DNA of 64,000 bases, taken from Chloroflexota bacterium (GTDB lineage: Bacteria > Chloroflexota > Anaerolineae > Anaerolineales > Villigracilaceae). The stretch covers positions 1 through 64,000 of the forward strand of contig JACRBN010000021.1 of the NCBI GenBank assembly GCA_016213105.1, in the 5' to 3' direction. Each line of letters starts with the position of its first letter. The first letter of the stretch is position 1. The notes under the pieces are model-generated. The model saw only the letters and a list, made by a program, of their open reading frames with translations, searched no databases and was not told where the DNA came from. Both the position numbers and the translations under genes were made by a program. Below are positions 25,507-35,226 of the stretch, one piece after another.

Positions 25507-28500
25507 ATGCCTGAACTCTACCTGACCCCTTCCTCCATCAGCTACCTGACCCTGTTCATTCTGACGCTCATCACCACAGTGTATCTGGTCAGCCGCGCCA
25601 TTGGGCGGGGGAAACGCTTCTCCCTGCGGCGGGATGGGGCGCTGCTGACCATTTTTGCCAGCATGACCCTGCTCTCGCTGCTTTTCTTTCTCGATTATTC
25701 CTCCCTGCCTTCCCAGCGGCTCAATGCCACATTCATTGAAAACTCAGCCGTTGCCATGCTTTTGGTCGGCCTGATTCAATTTGCCTACGATTTTCCCATC
25801 CCAACAGGGAAATATAAGTTCGACCGCTGGCTGGTCTCTGCGTTCAGTGGTTATTACCTGTATCGTGAAGTAGATGCAATGATTTATCGTTTCCAGCGGC
25901 TCTCGCAAGACGGCTGGGTGGTCTTTCGCGGCCATGACCTGGATATCCAGATGGCCGTCGAATTTGCCCTGGTTGTTTTCATTTTCACCCGGAGTGCCAT
26001 CCGAAATTGGAACCTGCCCTCCGTCCGCAATTTTGCCTTGATTCTATTGATTCCGCTGGGCCTGGCGATCGGCGCCTACTTTCGGGGGCAAAACTCAATC
26101 ATCACCTTCTGGTATCCAATCGCATCCTCCATCGGGCTGCTGTTCACTGCTTTCTTTTTTAGCCTGAACTATCTCTCCTCGCAGCCGGAGCGGGTTTCTT
26201 TCGTCATAAAAACCTCCGGAGCAGTACTGACCAGTGTGCTGGCAGTCTTCGGCATCCTGGCCTGGCTGGTGGCGCAGCCCTATGCCGACCGTTATGTCTC
26301 CCCGCTCGAACAACTCGATCATCGTACCCTCCATTTCAGCCCGGACGGAAATGGAGGATACACAGTGAGCGAGATTCCCTTCCAGTGGGAGGAGAACTAC
26401 GGCCAGATATTGGATATATATCAACCGAACTGGGATCGGTTTGATTTTAAGTTTCCATTTTTTGGAAAACCTTACGAGAGCGTATTCGTCTCCCATTTTT
26501 GCGCCATCGGCATGCAAAATCATTACTGGGGCACGTACCAATATAACTTCGCATCTGTCCCCATGATCATGCCGCTGCTGGTGGACCTGAACGAGTATGA
26601 CCACCCAAATGGCAATTTCTACACTTCCGTGGAGGACGGGCGATTTATTTACACCTGCCTCAACATGCCCGCCCATTTCGATGGAGGCCCCCGCTACACG
26701 CTCCAGACCATACTCTTCTTAGATGGGAGTTTCAACTTCACTTACAACGGCCTACCGCGCCTCAAATTCTACGTGGACGACTATCCCGACAAGACCGCCT
26801 GGGCGGTTGGAATCAAACCTGCCGAACCGACAGCAGAGGCAGTGGATTTCACCAACCTGCCCATGCAGGTCGGCCCGCAGGGAGCCATCCAGGATGAGTA
26901 CCGCGCCTTCCGCATCTACCTGAACAAATTCCTCGTGCCCCTGGCGCATGCCGTGGTTGCCAGCAGTTTCGTCTTCCTCATTGGCGCGGCGCTGATCCTC
27001 AACTACGGATTGGCGCGTCCGCTCAACTCCCTGCTGGAGGGCGTGCAAAATTTCAACCAGGGCCGGCGCGACACAGCCATCCCCGTCCAGTCCAACGACG
27101 AGATCGGCTTCCTGACCGAATCCTTCAACCAGGTGGGCGGCGAACTGAATCAATTGATCCTCAGCCTGGAGCAGCGCGTGACGGAGCGCACGGCCCAACT
27201 CCAGGCTGAAATGGACGCGCGCATCGCGGCCCAGGAGCAGGTAGTGGAGCAGCAGCGCGCGGTGGCCACGCTGGAGGAACGTGAGCGCCTGGCGCGCGAC
27301 CTGCACGATGGCATCGGCCAGGTACTGGGATTCCTCAACGTGCAGGGCCAGAGCGCCATCCATTCCGCCCAGAGCGGGGACACCCAGGCGGCCACCCAAT
27401 TATTGACCCGCATGGTCGAAGTGGCGCAGGAGGCGCATGACGATGTGCGCGGCTACATCCTCGGCCTCAAGCACGAACCGTCCACACAGCCGCGGCGGGA
27501 CTTGTTGACCCAACTGGAACAATACTGTCAGCACCTTTTGCGCAATTTCGACTTTCGGGTTCACCTGAACCTGCCCGGGCAAATTCCACCCGAGCTGGCC
27601 GCCAAAGCCGTCGAAACGCAATTGCTGCACGTGATCCGCGAAGCCCTCAGCAACGCCCGCACCCATTCGGGACAGAATCAGGCCGAGGTCACGCTTACGT
27701 TCAATGAAACCCACATACAGGCCATCATCGCAGATCACGGGACGGGGTTCGTCCCATACAGCGGCCCCGAGCGCCGAAAGAGTGGGCACTTCGGATTGGG
27801 GATCATGCACGAACGCGCCGAACAGGTGGGAGGCTCCCTCGAAATCGAATCCGCCCCCGGGGCGGGCACGCGCGTGACCGTCTGCCTGCCCCGCGGACCC
27901 AAGGCGGAATCCGGGCCCGGGCGGCGCGTCCTGCTCGTGGACGATCATCCGCTCTTCCTCGAAGGCATGGCGAACCTTGTCGCGGGCCGCGGCATGGGCG
28001 TGGTCGGCACCGCTCACGACGGCCTGGAGGCGCAGGAAAAGGCCAGGGCGCTGAATCCCGATGTGATCCTGATGGACATCGAAATGCCGAACTGTGACGG
28101 TCTCGAAGCCACGCGGCGCATCAAGGCGGAAATGCCCGAAGTCAAGATCGTCATGCTGACCGTCTCGGGTGAGGAACGGCATCTCTTCGAAGCATTGCAG
28201 AACGGCGCATCGGGCTACCTGCTCAAAAGCCTGGACGCGGCCGAACTGACGGCCCTGCTGGACGAGTTGCTGCGCGGCGAGGTTTCGCTCTCGCCCGGCC
28301 TGGCCAATAAGATGCTGGAGGCCTTCACGCGTCACAAAGCGCCGCCCGCCCAGCCGCCCGGCCTGCGTCCCGAAAGGGAACAGAAACCCACAGAAGGTCA
28401 CGCCGAACTGACCGAACGCCAGATGGAGATCCTGCGGCTGGTGGGAACGGGGCTGCAATATAAGCAAATCGCCTTGCAGTTGGGGCTGGCCGAGGTGACG

Positions 28501-28593
28501 ATCAAATATCACATGGGGGAGATCCTGGCGCGTTTACAGGTGAAAAGCCGCCAGGAGGCCGTTCAATATGTTCGCGAGGGCCGCTTGATGTAA
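25507..28593 (+). CDS. Membrane histidine kinase fused to a NarL-type regulator
   Basis: One 1028-residue chain holds a full two-component pathway. Residues 1-260 are mostly hydrophobic helices. Residues about 270-475 form an extracytoplasmic region rich in Tyr/Trp. A membrane helix (475-497) and HAMP domain (about 498-550) lead to a HisKA_3 dimerisation motif ERERLARDLHDG with the phospho-accepting His near 600. An HATPase follows (NARTHSG, DHGTGF, GLGIMHERAEQVGG). A receiver (RVLLVDDHPLFLEG, phospho-Asp about 855 in LMDIEMPN) and a LuxR-type HTH (about 967-1028, LTERQMEILRLV) end the protein. Sensor and DNA-binding output are thus in one molecule, so transcription would be regulated from the membrane unless the protein is cleaved. 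Confidence 0.88.
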   Translation: MPELYLTPSSISYLTLFILTLITTVYLVSRAIGRGKRFSLRRDGALLTIFASMTLLSLLFFLDYSSLPSQRLNATFIENSAVAMLLVGLIQFAYDFPIPTGKYKFDRWLVSAFSGYYLYREVDAMIYRFQRLSQDGWVVFRGHDLDIQMAVEFALVVFIFTRSAIRNWNLPSVRNFALILLIPLGLAIGAYFRGQNSIITFWYPIASSIGLLFTAFFFSLNYLSSQPERVSFVIKTSGAVLTSVLAVFGILAWLVAQPYADRYVSPLEQLDHRTLHFSPDGNGGYTVSEIPFQWEENYGQILDIYQPNWDRFDFKFPFFGKPYESVFVSHFCAIGMQNHYWGTYQYNFASVPMIMPLLVDLNEYDHPNGNFYTSVEDGRFIYTCLNMPAHFDGGPRYTLQTILFLDGSFNFTYNGLPRLKFYVDDYPDKTAWAVGIKPAEPTAEAVDFTNLPMQVGPQGAIQDEYRAFRIYLNKFLVPLAHAVVASSFVFLIGAALILNYGLARPLNSLLEGVQNFNQGRRDTAIPVQSNDEIGFLTESFNQVGGELNQLILSLEQRVTERTAQLQAEMDARIAAQEQVVEQQRAVATLEERERLARDLHDGIGQVLGFLNVQGQSAIHSAQSGDTQAATQLLTRMVEVAQEAHDDVRGYILGLKHEPSTQPRRDLLTQLEQYCQHLLRNFDFRVHLNLPGQIPPELAAKAVETQLLHVIREALSNARTHSGQNQAEVTLTFNETHIQAIIADHGTGFVPYSGPERRKSGHFGLGIMHERAEQVGGSLEIESAPGAGTRVTVCLPRGPKAESGPGRRVLLVDDHPLFLEGMANLVAGRGMGVVGTAHDGLEAQEKARALNPDVILMDIEMPNCDGLEATRRIKAEMPEVKIVMLTVSGEERHLFEALQNGASGYLLKSLDAAELTALLDELLRGEVSLSPGLANKMLEAFTRHKAPPAQPPGLRPEREQKPTEGHAELTERQMEILRLVGTGLQYKQIALQLGLAEVTIKYHMGEILARLQVKSRQEAVQYVREGRLM

Positions 28594-28599
28594 AAAAAG

Positions 28600-28621
28600 C
28601 CCGGACTATACCCGGACTATA
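28600..28621. repeat. Tandem 11-bp direct repeat
   Basis: CCCGGACTATA occurs twice head to tail directly after the hybrid kinase stop codon and upstream of the next small gene. It could be a regulator site for the following genes, but the sequence alone does not show that. Confidence 0.5.
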
Positions 28622-28669
28622 CCTGTCATGGACATGGGACACTGACAATTCCCTGTTCAATAGCCTAGA

Positions 28670-29029
28670 ATGCGCTTCATACAAGGTATGGAGCGCATTT
28701 TGGATATTAAGCGAAATATTCTCGTATTTGGCAGATCGGCCATGCTGGGGGAATTGGCGGCCGACCTGCGCGCCTCGCCCCTTTTACATGTGACCGAGCA
28801 AAAGGAGGTTGAAACCCTGGGCGGACTCTCCGTGGATATGATCCTGGTGGACGCGGCCCAGTCCACCGACGAACAGTTCCGCGACCTGATCCCCCTCTGC
28901 CCCACCATCCTCAGCATCGACCCCGAAACCCACCAGTTGACCGTGCTCTCGTCCCCGCATCAGGCCGATTTGACCGACACGGTGCGGATGATCGAAATGA
29001 TTTCCCTCATTTTGCGTCCACCTGCCTGA
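28670..29029 (+). CDS. Small receiver-like protein lacking phospho-acceptor
   Basis: A 119-residue product (113 if ATG 28688 is used; ACAAGGT precedes that codon). It starts KRNILVFGRSAMLGELAADL and has DMILVDAAQSTDEQF, which recalls the alternating beta/alpha layout of response-regulator receivers, but no clear phospho-acceptor Asp and acidic pocket are seen. It sits between a hybrid kinase and a surface protein gene on the same strand, so a partner role for one of them is possible. No family is recognised with confidence. Confidence 0.55.
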   Translation: MRFIQGMERILDIKRNILVFGRSAMLGELAADLRASPLLHVTEQKEVETLGGLSVDMILVDAAQSTDEQFRDLIPLCPTILSIDPETHQLTVLSSPHQADLTDTVRMIEMISLILRPPA

Positions 29030-29061
29030 ACAGGCAGGATATTCACACAAAGGAGAATGCC

Positions 29062-32000
29062 ATGAAATACAAGTTCTTAAGTCGGCTCGTTGTTCTCTCT
29101 GTCCTCCTGACGCTGATCTTCAGCGCCGTGGGAACCGCATCGGCACGGGTGATCGGGAAATGCTATGTCAACGATGATGCCTCTGGCGCGAATACCGGCG
29201 CGTCGTGGACAGATGCCTACACCAGCCTGCAGTCCGCGCTGGCGGACACTTGCACTGAGATTTGGGTCGCGGCGGGCATATACAAGCCCGGTGCGCTCCG
29301 CACGAACACCTTCCAACTCGAAAATGGCGTGACGATCTATGGCGGTTTCGATGGCGTGGATGACGCCGCGCTTGCCGACCGCAACCCGGCTGTCAATGTC
29401 ACCGTATTGAGCGGCGATATTGACAGCAATGACAGCCAGACACCCATCATTACGGATCTAAACACCGTAACTGGGAATACCGCCAATAGTTACAGCGTGG
29501 TGCGGGGCGCCAACAACGCAACCCTGGATGGCTTCACCATCACCGCGGCATATCGTGATTTTGATGATGGCAGTTGTGGTTCAGGGTGTGGCGGAGGCAT
29601 GCACAACTCAAATAGCAGCCCAACGCTCAAGAATATTTCATTCCGTGGCAACTTGGCTTTGAGCGGGGGAGCCATGTCCAATAGTGGCGGCAGCCCGACG
29701 CTCACAAATGTCACCTTCAGCGGCAACAAATCGGCCTGGCACGGCGGCGCCATCTATAACTGGGGCAGCAGTCCCACGTTGACGAACGTCACCTTTGTGG
29801 ATAACTCGACGCCAGGCTATGGCGGCGGGATCATCAACAATGGCACCAGCAACTCGACATTGATAAACGTGACCTTCAGCGGCAACTCGGGTGGAACCGG
29901 CGGTGGAATATACAACATGAGCAACAGCAGCCTGACGTTGCAAAATGTGATCATTGCCAATTCCACCAGCGGCGGGGATTGTCACGGTTCAGTGAATGCC
30001 GTATCTGCCAATAACCTGATCGAAGCGACCGGAACCAACGCCTGCGGCTTGACGAATGGCACAAACGGCAACATCATCGGTTCCGACCCACTGCTCGGCG
30101 CGCTGGGCAACAATGGAGGCTTCACCCAAACCATTCCCCTGCAACCGGGCAGTCCGGCCATCAACATGGGCAACACCGCCACATGTTCGGCCACTGACCA
30201 GCGCGGCCAGCCGCGCATCGGGCCTTGTGACATCGGCGCTTACGAGACGCAGACCATTTTATTGGCAGCCCCCGCTGGAAAGACCTACGGCCTGTGCCAA
30301 AGCTGGGAAGATGCCTGCGAACTGAGTTATGCCCTGCCCCTGGCAGCATCCGGGCAGGAGATTTGGGTCAAGGCAGGCGTCTACAAGCCCACCGGCGGCA
30401 CAGACCGCGCTGCCACCTTCCAGCTCAAAGATGGCGTGGCGGTGTATGGAGGTTTTGCGGGTACAGAAACCGCCCGCGACCAGCGCGGCCTTGCCGCCAA
30501 TGTCACCATTCTCAGCGGCGACATTGACAACAACGATATCAACACGGATGGCAACAATGTTAATGAAACCTACGCCGATATCAGCGGGAACAACTCCTAC
30601 CACGTCGTGAGGGGCGCGAGCGGCGCCACCCTGGATGGGTTCATTGTCACAGGCGGCAAGGCCAATGGGGCACTTCCAGATAACCTGGGCGGTGGGATGT
30701 TCAACTGGCCTGATAGTAATCCAATCATCACAAACGTCACCTTTATTGGCAACTCAGCGCTAACTGGCGGAGGCATGGCGAATAACTGGTATAGCAGTCC
30801 GACGCTCACAAACGTTACCTTTAGCGGCAATTCGGCAATATACGGCGGCGGGATGGCCAACGACACCAGCAGCCCGACGTTAACAAACGTCACCTTCAGC
30901 GGAAACGCAGGCACCACAGCTGGCGGTGGGATGTCCAACCAGGCCAGCAGCCCAACGTTGAAGAATGTCATCATCGCCAATTCCATCGGCAGCGGGGATT
31001 GTTCAGGCTCACTCAATCCAGCTTCCGCCAACAACTTGATCGAATCCACCGGAAGCTTTGCCTGCGGCTTGACGAATGGCACAAACGGCAACATCATCGG
31101 TTCGGATCCCTTGCTTGGCGCTTTGGGGAATTACGGCGGTTTCACTCCCACCTTCCCGCTCCTGCCTGGCTCGCCCGCCATTGACGCCGGCAACGCCACC
31201 GCCTGCACCACCGGCAGCGACCAGCGCGGCGTAAGCTACGTGGGAACTTGCGACATCGGCGCGTTCGAGTCGCAGGGATTCACGCTGGTCATCACCGGCG
31301 GAAACAACCAGAGCGTTCCGCCCAATGCCCCCTTCCCCGCTCCCCTGATTGTAAGCGTCACCGCCAACGCCGCCCTCGAACCTGTGAATGGCGGTAAAGT
31401 CACCTTCACCCCGCCGGCCTCGGGCGCAAGCGCAGTTATCACGGGCAGCTCCGCCACCATCACGGACGGAGCAGCCAGCGTCGACGCCACGGCCAACGGC
31501 ACGACTGGCAGTTACACCGTCACCGCCAGCACCCGCGGCGCGGATGATGTGAACTTCTCTCTCGCAAATCAGGAGACACCGGTCATCACCTGGAGCAACC
31601 CTGCGGACATCGTCTACGGTACGACCTTGAGCGTCACGCAGTTGAATGCCACCGCGAACGTCCCTGGAACCTTCACCTACACTCCTGATACGGGCACCGT
31701 CCTGAATGCGGGCTCCCACACCCTGCACGTCGACTTCGTCCCGACGGATACGGTCAATTATGCCAACGCCTCCAAGGACGTCAGCATCACCGTCACCCAG
31801 GCCGCACCCGTCATCACCTGGAGCAATCCCGCGAACATCGTCTACGGCACAGCCTTGAGTGCCACCCAGTTGAACGCCACCGCGAACGTACCTGGCGCCT
31901 TCACCTACACCCCGGCCCTGGGCACCGTCCTGAATGTCGGCACCCACACCTTGCATGTCGACTTCGTCCCCACCGACACAGTCAACTACACCAATGCCGC

Positions 32001-33501
32001 CAAGGACGTCAGCATCACCGTCACGAAGGCCGCACCCGTCATCACCTGGGGCAATCCCGCGAACATCGTCTACGGCACAGCCTTGAGTGCCACCCAGTTG
32101 AACGCCACCGCGAACGTACCTGGCGCCTTCACCTACACCCCGGCCTTGGGCACAGTCCTGAATGCTGGCACCCACACCCTGCACGTGGACTTCACCCCCA
32201 CCGACACGGTCAACTACGCCAACGCCGCCAAGGACGTCAGCATCACCGTCACGAAGGCCACGCCGGTCATCACCTGGAGCAATCCTGCGAACATCGTTTA
32301 CGGCACGGCCTTGAGCGGCACGCAATTGAACGCCGCCGCCAACACGCCCGGCACCTTCACCTACACCCCCGCCTCAGGTACAGTCCTGAACATCGGCACC
32401 CACACCCTGCATGTCGACTTCGTCCCGACGGACACGGTCAACTTCACCAACGCATCGAAGGATGTCAGCATCACTGTCACCAAGGCCGCACCCGTCATCA
32501 CCTGGGCCAATCCCGCCAACATCGTCTACGGCACGCCTTTGAGCGGCACGCAGTTGAACGCCAGCGCCAGCACACCCGGGACATTCACCTACAACCCCGC
32601 CAGCGGAACCGTGCTTAATGCCGGCACTCACACCCTGCATGTCGACTTCACCCCGACCGACACGGTCAACTACACCAACGCATCGAAGGATGTCAGCATC
32701 ACCGTCACAAAGGCCGCGCCGGTCATCACCTGGGCCAATCCCGCCGACATCGACCAGGGCACGCCCTTAAGTGACACGCAGTTGAATGCCACTGCAAATG
32801 TGCCTGGAACCTTCACCTACACCCCGGCCGCAGGAGCCACCCTCTCCACGGGCACCCACACCCTGCACGTCGACTTCGTCCCAACCGACACGGTCAACTA
32901 CGCCAACGCCTCAGCGGACGTCAGCATCACCGTCATCGACCACGTCCTCTTCGCCGATGTCCCCGACGGCTACTGGGCCAGGCTCCATATCGAACGCCTC
33001 TACCTCAACCAGATCACCGGCGGTTGCGCGAACAACCCGCTCCGCTACTGCCCCACCACCAACGTCAACCGCGCCATGATGGCCGTCTTCGTCCTGCGCG
33101 CTGCCCACGGCCCGGACTTCACTCCGCCCGCCGCCACGGGTACCGTCTTCGCCGACGTTCCCGCCGACGGCTTTGCGGCCGCCTGGATCGAGCAGCTGGC
33201 CGCCGAGGGCATCACTGGCGGCTGCGGCGGCGGCAACTACTGCCCCACCAAGTCCGTCACCCGCGCCCAGATGGCCGTCTTCCTGGTCAAGGCCATGTAC
33301 GGCACGGACTACACCCCGCCGACCGCCACAGGCACCATCTTCGGGGATGTCCCTGCCGATGGCTTCGCGGCTGCCTTCATCGAACAACTCGTCGCGGACG
33401 GAATCACCGGCGGCTGCGGCGGCGGCAACTTCTGTCCCAACAAATACATCACCCGCGCCGAGATGGCCGTCTTCCTCGTCGCGGCTTTCAACCTGCCGTA
33501 A
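29062..33501 (+). CDS. Secreted beta-helix protein with Ig-like repeats and SLH domains
   Basis: This 1479-residue surface protein has a signal peptide (KYKFLSRLVVLSVLLTLIFS, cleavage near ASA at about 29). Residues 30-750 form two pectin-lyase-like beta-helix blocks with many copies of GGG-x-N-x-SSPTLTNVTFSGN. A short Ig-like segment (about 755-835) is followed by six 76-residue MBG/Ig-like repeats (about 836-1293, VITWSNPANIVYGT). Three SLH-like repeats (GITGGCGGGNFCP, RAEMAVFLV) end the chain and should anchor it to the cell surface layer. The two beta-helix blocks share near-identical DNA, pointing to internal duplication. AAGGAG precedes ATG 29062. Function is probably adhesion or glycan binding; no enzymatic residues can be assigned. 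Confidence 0.85.
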   Translation: MKYKFLSRLVVLSVLLTLIFSAVGTASARVIGKCYVNDDASGANTGASWTDAYTSLQSALADTCTEIWVAAGIYKPGALRTNTFQLENGVTIYGGFDGVDDAALADRNPAVNVTVLSGDIDSNDSQTPIITDLNTVTGNTANSYSVVRGANNATLDGFTITAAYRDFDDGSCGSGCGGGMHNSNSSPTLKNISFRGNLALSGGAMSNSGGSPTLTNVTFSGNKSAWHGGAIYNWGSSPTLTNVTFVDNSTPGYGGGIINNGTSNSTLINVTFSGNSGGTGGGIYNMSNSSLTLQNVIIANSTSGGDCHGSVNAVSANNLIEATGTNACGLTNGTNGNIIGSDPLLGALGNNGGFTQTIPLQPGSPAINMGNTATCSATDQRGQPRIGPCDIGAYETQTILLAAPAGKTYGLCQSWEDACELSYALPLAASGQEIWVKAGVYKPTGGTDRAATFQLKDGVAVYGGFAGTETARDQRGLAANVTILSGDIDNNDINTDGNNVNETYADISGNNSYHVVRGASGATLDGFIVTGGKANGALPDNLGGGMFNWPDSNPIITNVTFIGNSALTGGGMANNWYSSPTLTNVTFSGNSAIYGGGMANDTSSPTLTNVTFSGNAGTTAGGGMSNQASSPTLKNVIIANSIGSGDCSGSLNPASANNLIESTGSFACGLTNGTNGNIIGSDPLLGALGNYGGFTPTFPLLPGSPAIDAGNATACTTGSDQRGVSYVGTCDIGAFESQGFTLVITGGNNQSVPPNAPFPAPLIVSVTANAALEPVNGGKVTFTPPASGASAVITGSSATITDGAASVDATANGTTGSYTVTASTRGADDVNFSLANQETPVITWSNPADIVYGTTLSVTQLNATANVPGTFTYTPDTGTVLNAGSHTLHVDFVPTDTVNYANASKDVSITVTQAAPVITWSNPANIVYGTALSATQLNATANVPGAFTYTPALGTVLNVGTHTLHVDFVPTDTVNYTNAAKDVSITVTKAAPVITWGNPANIVYGTALSATQLNATANVPGAFTYTPALGTVLNAGTHTLHVDFTPTDTVNYANAAKDVSITVTKATPVITWSNPANIVYGTALSGTQLNAAANTPGTFTYTPASGTVLNIGTHTLHVDFVPTDTVNFTNASKDVSITVTKAAPVITWANPANIVYGTPLSGTQLNASASTPGTFTYNPASGTVLNAGTHTLHVDFTPTDTVNYTNASKDVSITVTKAAPVITWANPADIDQGTPLSDTQLNATANVPGTFTYTPAAGATLSTGTHTLHVDFVPTDTVNYANASADVSITVIDHVLFADVPDGYWARLHIERLYLNQITGGCANNPLRYCPTTNVNRAMMAVFVLRAAHGPDFTPPAATGTVFADVPADGFAAAWIEQLAAEGITGGCGGGNYCPTKSVTRAQMAVFLVKAMYGTDYTPPTATGTIFGDVPADGFAAAFIEQLVADGITGGCGGGNFCPNKYITRAEMAVFLVAAFNLP
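31570..32938 (+). repeat. Six tandem 228-bp coding repeats
   Basis: GTCATCACC recurs at 31582, 31810, 32038, 32266, 32494 and 32722, always 228 bases apart, each copy encoding a 76-residue Ig-like module. Copies two and three are nearly identical at the DNA level, which suggests recent copy-number change or gene conversion. Confidence 0.95.
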
Positions 33502-33547
33502 CAGGGAACTTTCCAAATATTGAGGCCTCCCGCGGGAGACCCACCAC

Positions 33548-33588
33548 AAAGAAAAAACTGGCAGTCAGTGACTGCCAGTTTTTTCTTT
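33548..33588. terminator. Strong bidirectional terminator
   Basis: Two 20-bp arms (AAAGAAAAAACTGGCAGTCA and its exact complement) are separated by one G, so the hairpin has A-rich and T-rich flanks on both strands. It ends the surface-protein transcript and can also block read-through from the hydrogenase operon. Confidence 0.9.
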
Positions 33589-33664
33589 GTCTGCACGACT
33601 GAATGAATTACCAGGATCTTATACAAAAAGCCTGGCGCGGGCGAAGGGTTTGTATACCGCACTC

Positions 33665-33711
33665 GGGTGAAAATGCGCTTTTTTAGAGGGTGGAAAGCGC
33701 AATTTTCACCC
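33665..33711. repeat. Imperfect inverted repeat
   Basis: GGGTGAAAATGCGCTTT and AAAGCGCAATTTTCACCC pair with one bulged base around an 11-base loop containing TTAGAGGGTGG. It may be a second terminator or a dispersed repeat. Confidence 0.6.
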
Positions 33712-33895
33712 GTGGGTATTAAACCTTATCACACTTTAAATTTCATGCCCATATTTGGCGATATTTGATACGAAATCCACCGTTTTGCCCGCTATATATT
33801 CGGGTCGGAAACAAAGTGTTATAACGTCTATTATATGTATCGCCATAGTAGCTGCACGGCTTCGATAAATTACAAGCCTTCAAGGCTGCGCAACT

Positions 33896-34300
33896 TCAGC
33901 TGGTTATGGCAAGTTTTTGCAGGAACGAGTCAATATCCTCGTCACTTCCATAATAGACTACGAACGATTCCTTGCTCAAGGCAGCCAATTCCCATTCATC
34001 GTTGGACATATCAATGCACTTGAACTTGCAGGACTGAACACATTGGGCGCAATAGGCGCAGCGATCAACATCGTAGCGTGCCACAAAACGTTTCGCGGCC
34101 CGATCCAATGTGATGATTTCGAAGGCGTTGGCGGGGCAATCCTTCGAACATAAATTACAGCCGGTGCATTTGGCCGGGTCGTAGTACAACTTGCCGCGAA
34201 AACGTTCGGCGGTCTGGGGCTTTTCGAACGGATACTTCTCCGTCACGGGAGCCGTAAAAAAAGCTTTCACAATCTCCGTAAACATGGAACCGATTTTCAT
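33896..34300 (-). CDS. Hydrogenase ferredoxin-like subunit (NuoI/HycF-like)
   Basis: This 134-residue subunit carries two [4Fe-4S] motifs, CTGCNLCSKDCP and CAYCAQCVQSCK, and so should pass electrons between a soluble carrier and the hydrogenase small subunit. It is the last gene of the nine-gene operon. ATG 34300 overlaps the NuoH-like stop (ATGA) and has AAGGA upstream; an in-frame ATG at 34309 is too close to that site. The C-terminal tail (SKESFVVYYGSDEDIDSFLQ) is specific to this protein and of unknown use. Confidence 0.85.
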   Translation of the reverse strand: MKIGSMFTEIVKAFFTAPVTEKYPFEKPQTAERFRGKLYYDPAKCTGCNLCSKDCPANAFEIITLDRAAKRFVARYDVDRCAYCAQCVQSCKFKCIDMSNDEWELAALSKESFVVYYGSDEDIDSFLQKLAITS

Positions 34301-35220
34301 GCCGACCATCCTTTCAACACAACCAGGATCAGGATTTGCAGGAGCGCGAGCAGGGCACCAAAACGCCACCACATGCCCACAGTTTGATCGATGCGCAGGC
34401 GTGTCAACATTGCCTGGAGCATGGCCATCAAAAGCACAATCACCAATGTTTTGAACAGGAAGAGCAGCGGATTGCCTACTCCACCCAGGTAGAAGGCGGT
34501 CACCAGGCTGACAGCGACCACCAATTCGACCGACTTGCCGATATGGAATAAAGCCAGGCCGCGCCCGGAGTATTCAGTCAGTGCCCCGGCCACAATTTCA
34601 GTTTCGGCTTCCGGGGCGTCGAAGGGCGGTAATTCCAATTTCCCCATCAGCCCGATCAGGGCAATCAGAAAACCAACCGGCTGGGCAAAAATCATCCAGT
34701 GGCTTTCGGCATAGGCGCTGATATCTTTGATCATCCAGCTATTGGCCGCCATGGCCGGGCCAAGCAATGCCAGAAGGAAGGGCGCTTCATAAGCGAACAG
34801 TTGGGTCAATGAGCGCGTCGCGCCAATCACAGAAAAACGACTCGAGCCATTCCAGCCGGCGAGACCCATACACATGGTCAGCAGGGATAACATGTAGAGC
34901 GTGACGATCAGGTCGCCGCGAAACGAATAGACCGGAGCCAGGCCGAGGATCGGCGCATACAGAGCCGCCGTCAACGCGCCGGTCAGGGCGACAATCGGCA
35001 GGCCATAGAACAGGAAACTGTTTACGCCCAGAGGTTTGATTTCCTCCTTGGCGAGCATCTTGACGGTATCAGCCAGGGGCTGGAACCAGCGCGGCCCGAT
35101 TCGGTTTTGGAAACGCGCCACCAATTTTCGGTCAACCCATTCGTAAAGCATCCCGCTCAACATGAGGGTGATGCCCGCCGGGAAGAGCATGAGTGAAAAA
35201 AGATCGGTCAGGGTGGTCAT
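34297..35220 (-). CDS. Hydrogenase membrane subunit (NuoH/HycD-like)
   Basis: This 307-residue protein is the NuoH-like anchor that connects the hydrogenase module to the ion-pumping arm. About eight membrane helices and the conserved regions ARFQNRIGPRWFQPLADTVKMLAKEE and LPPFDAPEAETEIVAG identify it. The glutamates and arginines of those loops match the family. ATG 35220 follows AGGA. It lies seven bases after the large-subunit gene and overlaps the ferredoxin-like gene. Confidence 0.9.
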   Translation of the reverse strand: MTTLTDLFSLMLFPAGITLMLSGMLYEWVDRKLVARFQNRIGPRWFQPLADTVKMLAKEEIKPLGVNSFLFYGLPIVALTGALTAALYAPILGLAPVYSFRGDLIVTLYMLSLLTMCMGLAGWNGSSRFSVIGATRSLTQLFAYEAPFLLALLGPAMAANSWMIKDISAYAESHWMIFAQPVGFLIALIGLMGKLELPPFDAPEAETEIVAGALTEYSGRGLALFHIGKSVELVVAVSLVTAFYLGGVGNPLLFLFKTLVIVLLMAMLQAMLTRLRIDQTVGMWWRFGALLALLQILILVVLKGWSA

Positions 35221-35226
35221 CTTATC

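Larger units (their letters stand above)
33502..33895. other. Intergenic region between surface protein and hydrogenase operon
   Basis: This 394-base gap between convergent genes holds a strong terminator (33548-33588) and an imperfect inverted repeat (33665-33711). Near the hydrogenase end a short stem (AGCC/GGCT at about 33873-33887) could help terminate that operon. The A/T-rich middle (33720-33840) shows no supported gene. Confidence 0.6.

Noticed and set aside
31009-32325. 438-codon minus-strand frame over the tandem repeats
   Set aside because: It is the antisense of the 228-bp modules, with simple Gly/Val/Asp repeats that only reflect the sense strand.
31570-32938. CRISPR-like array
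   Set aside because: The regular units are 228 bp, entirely coding and lack short repeats with unique spacers.
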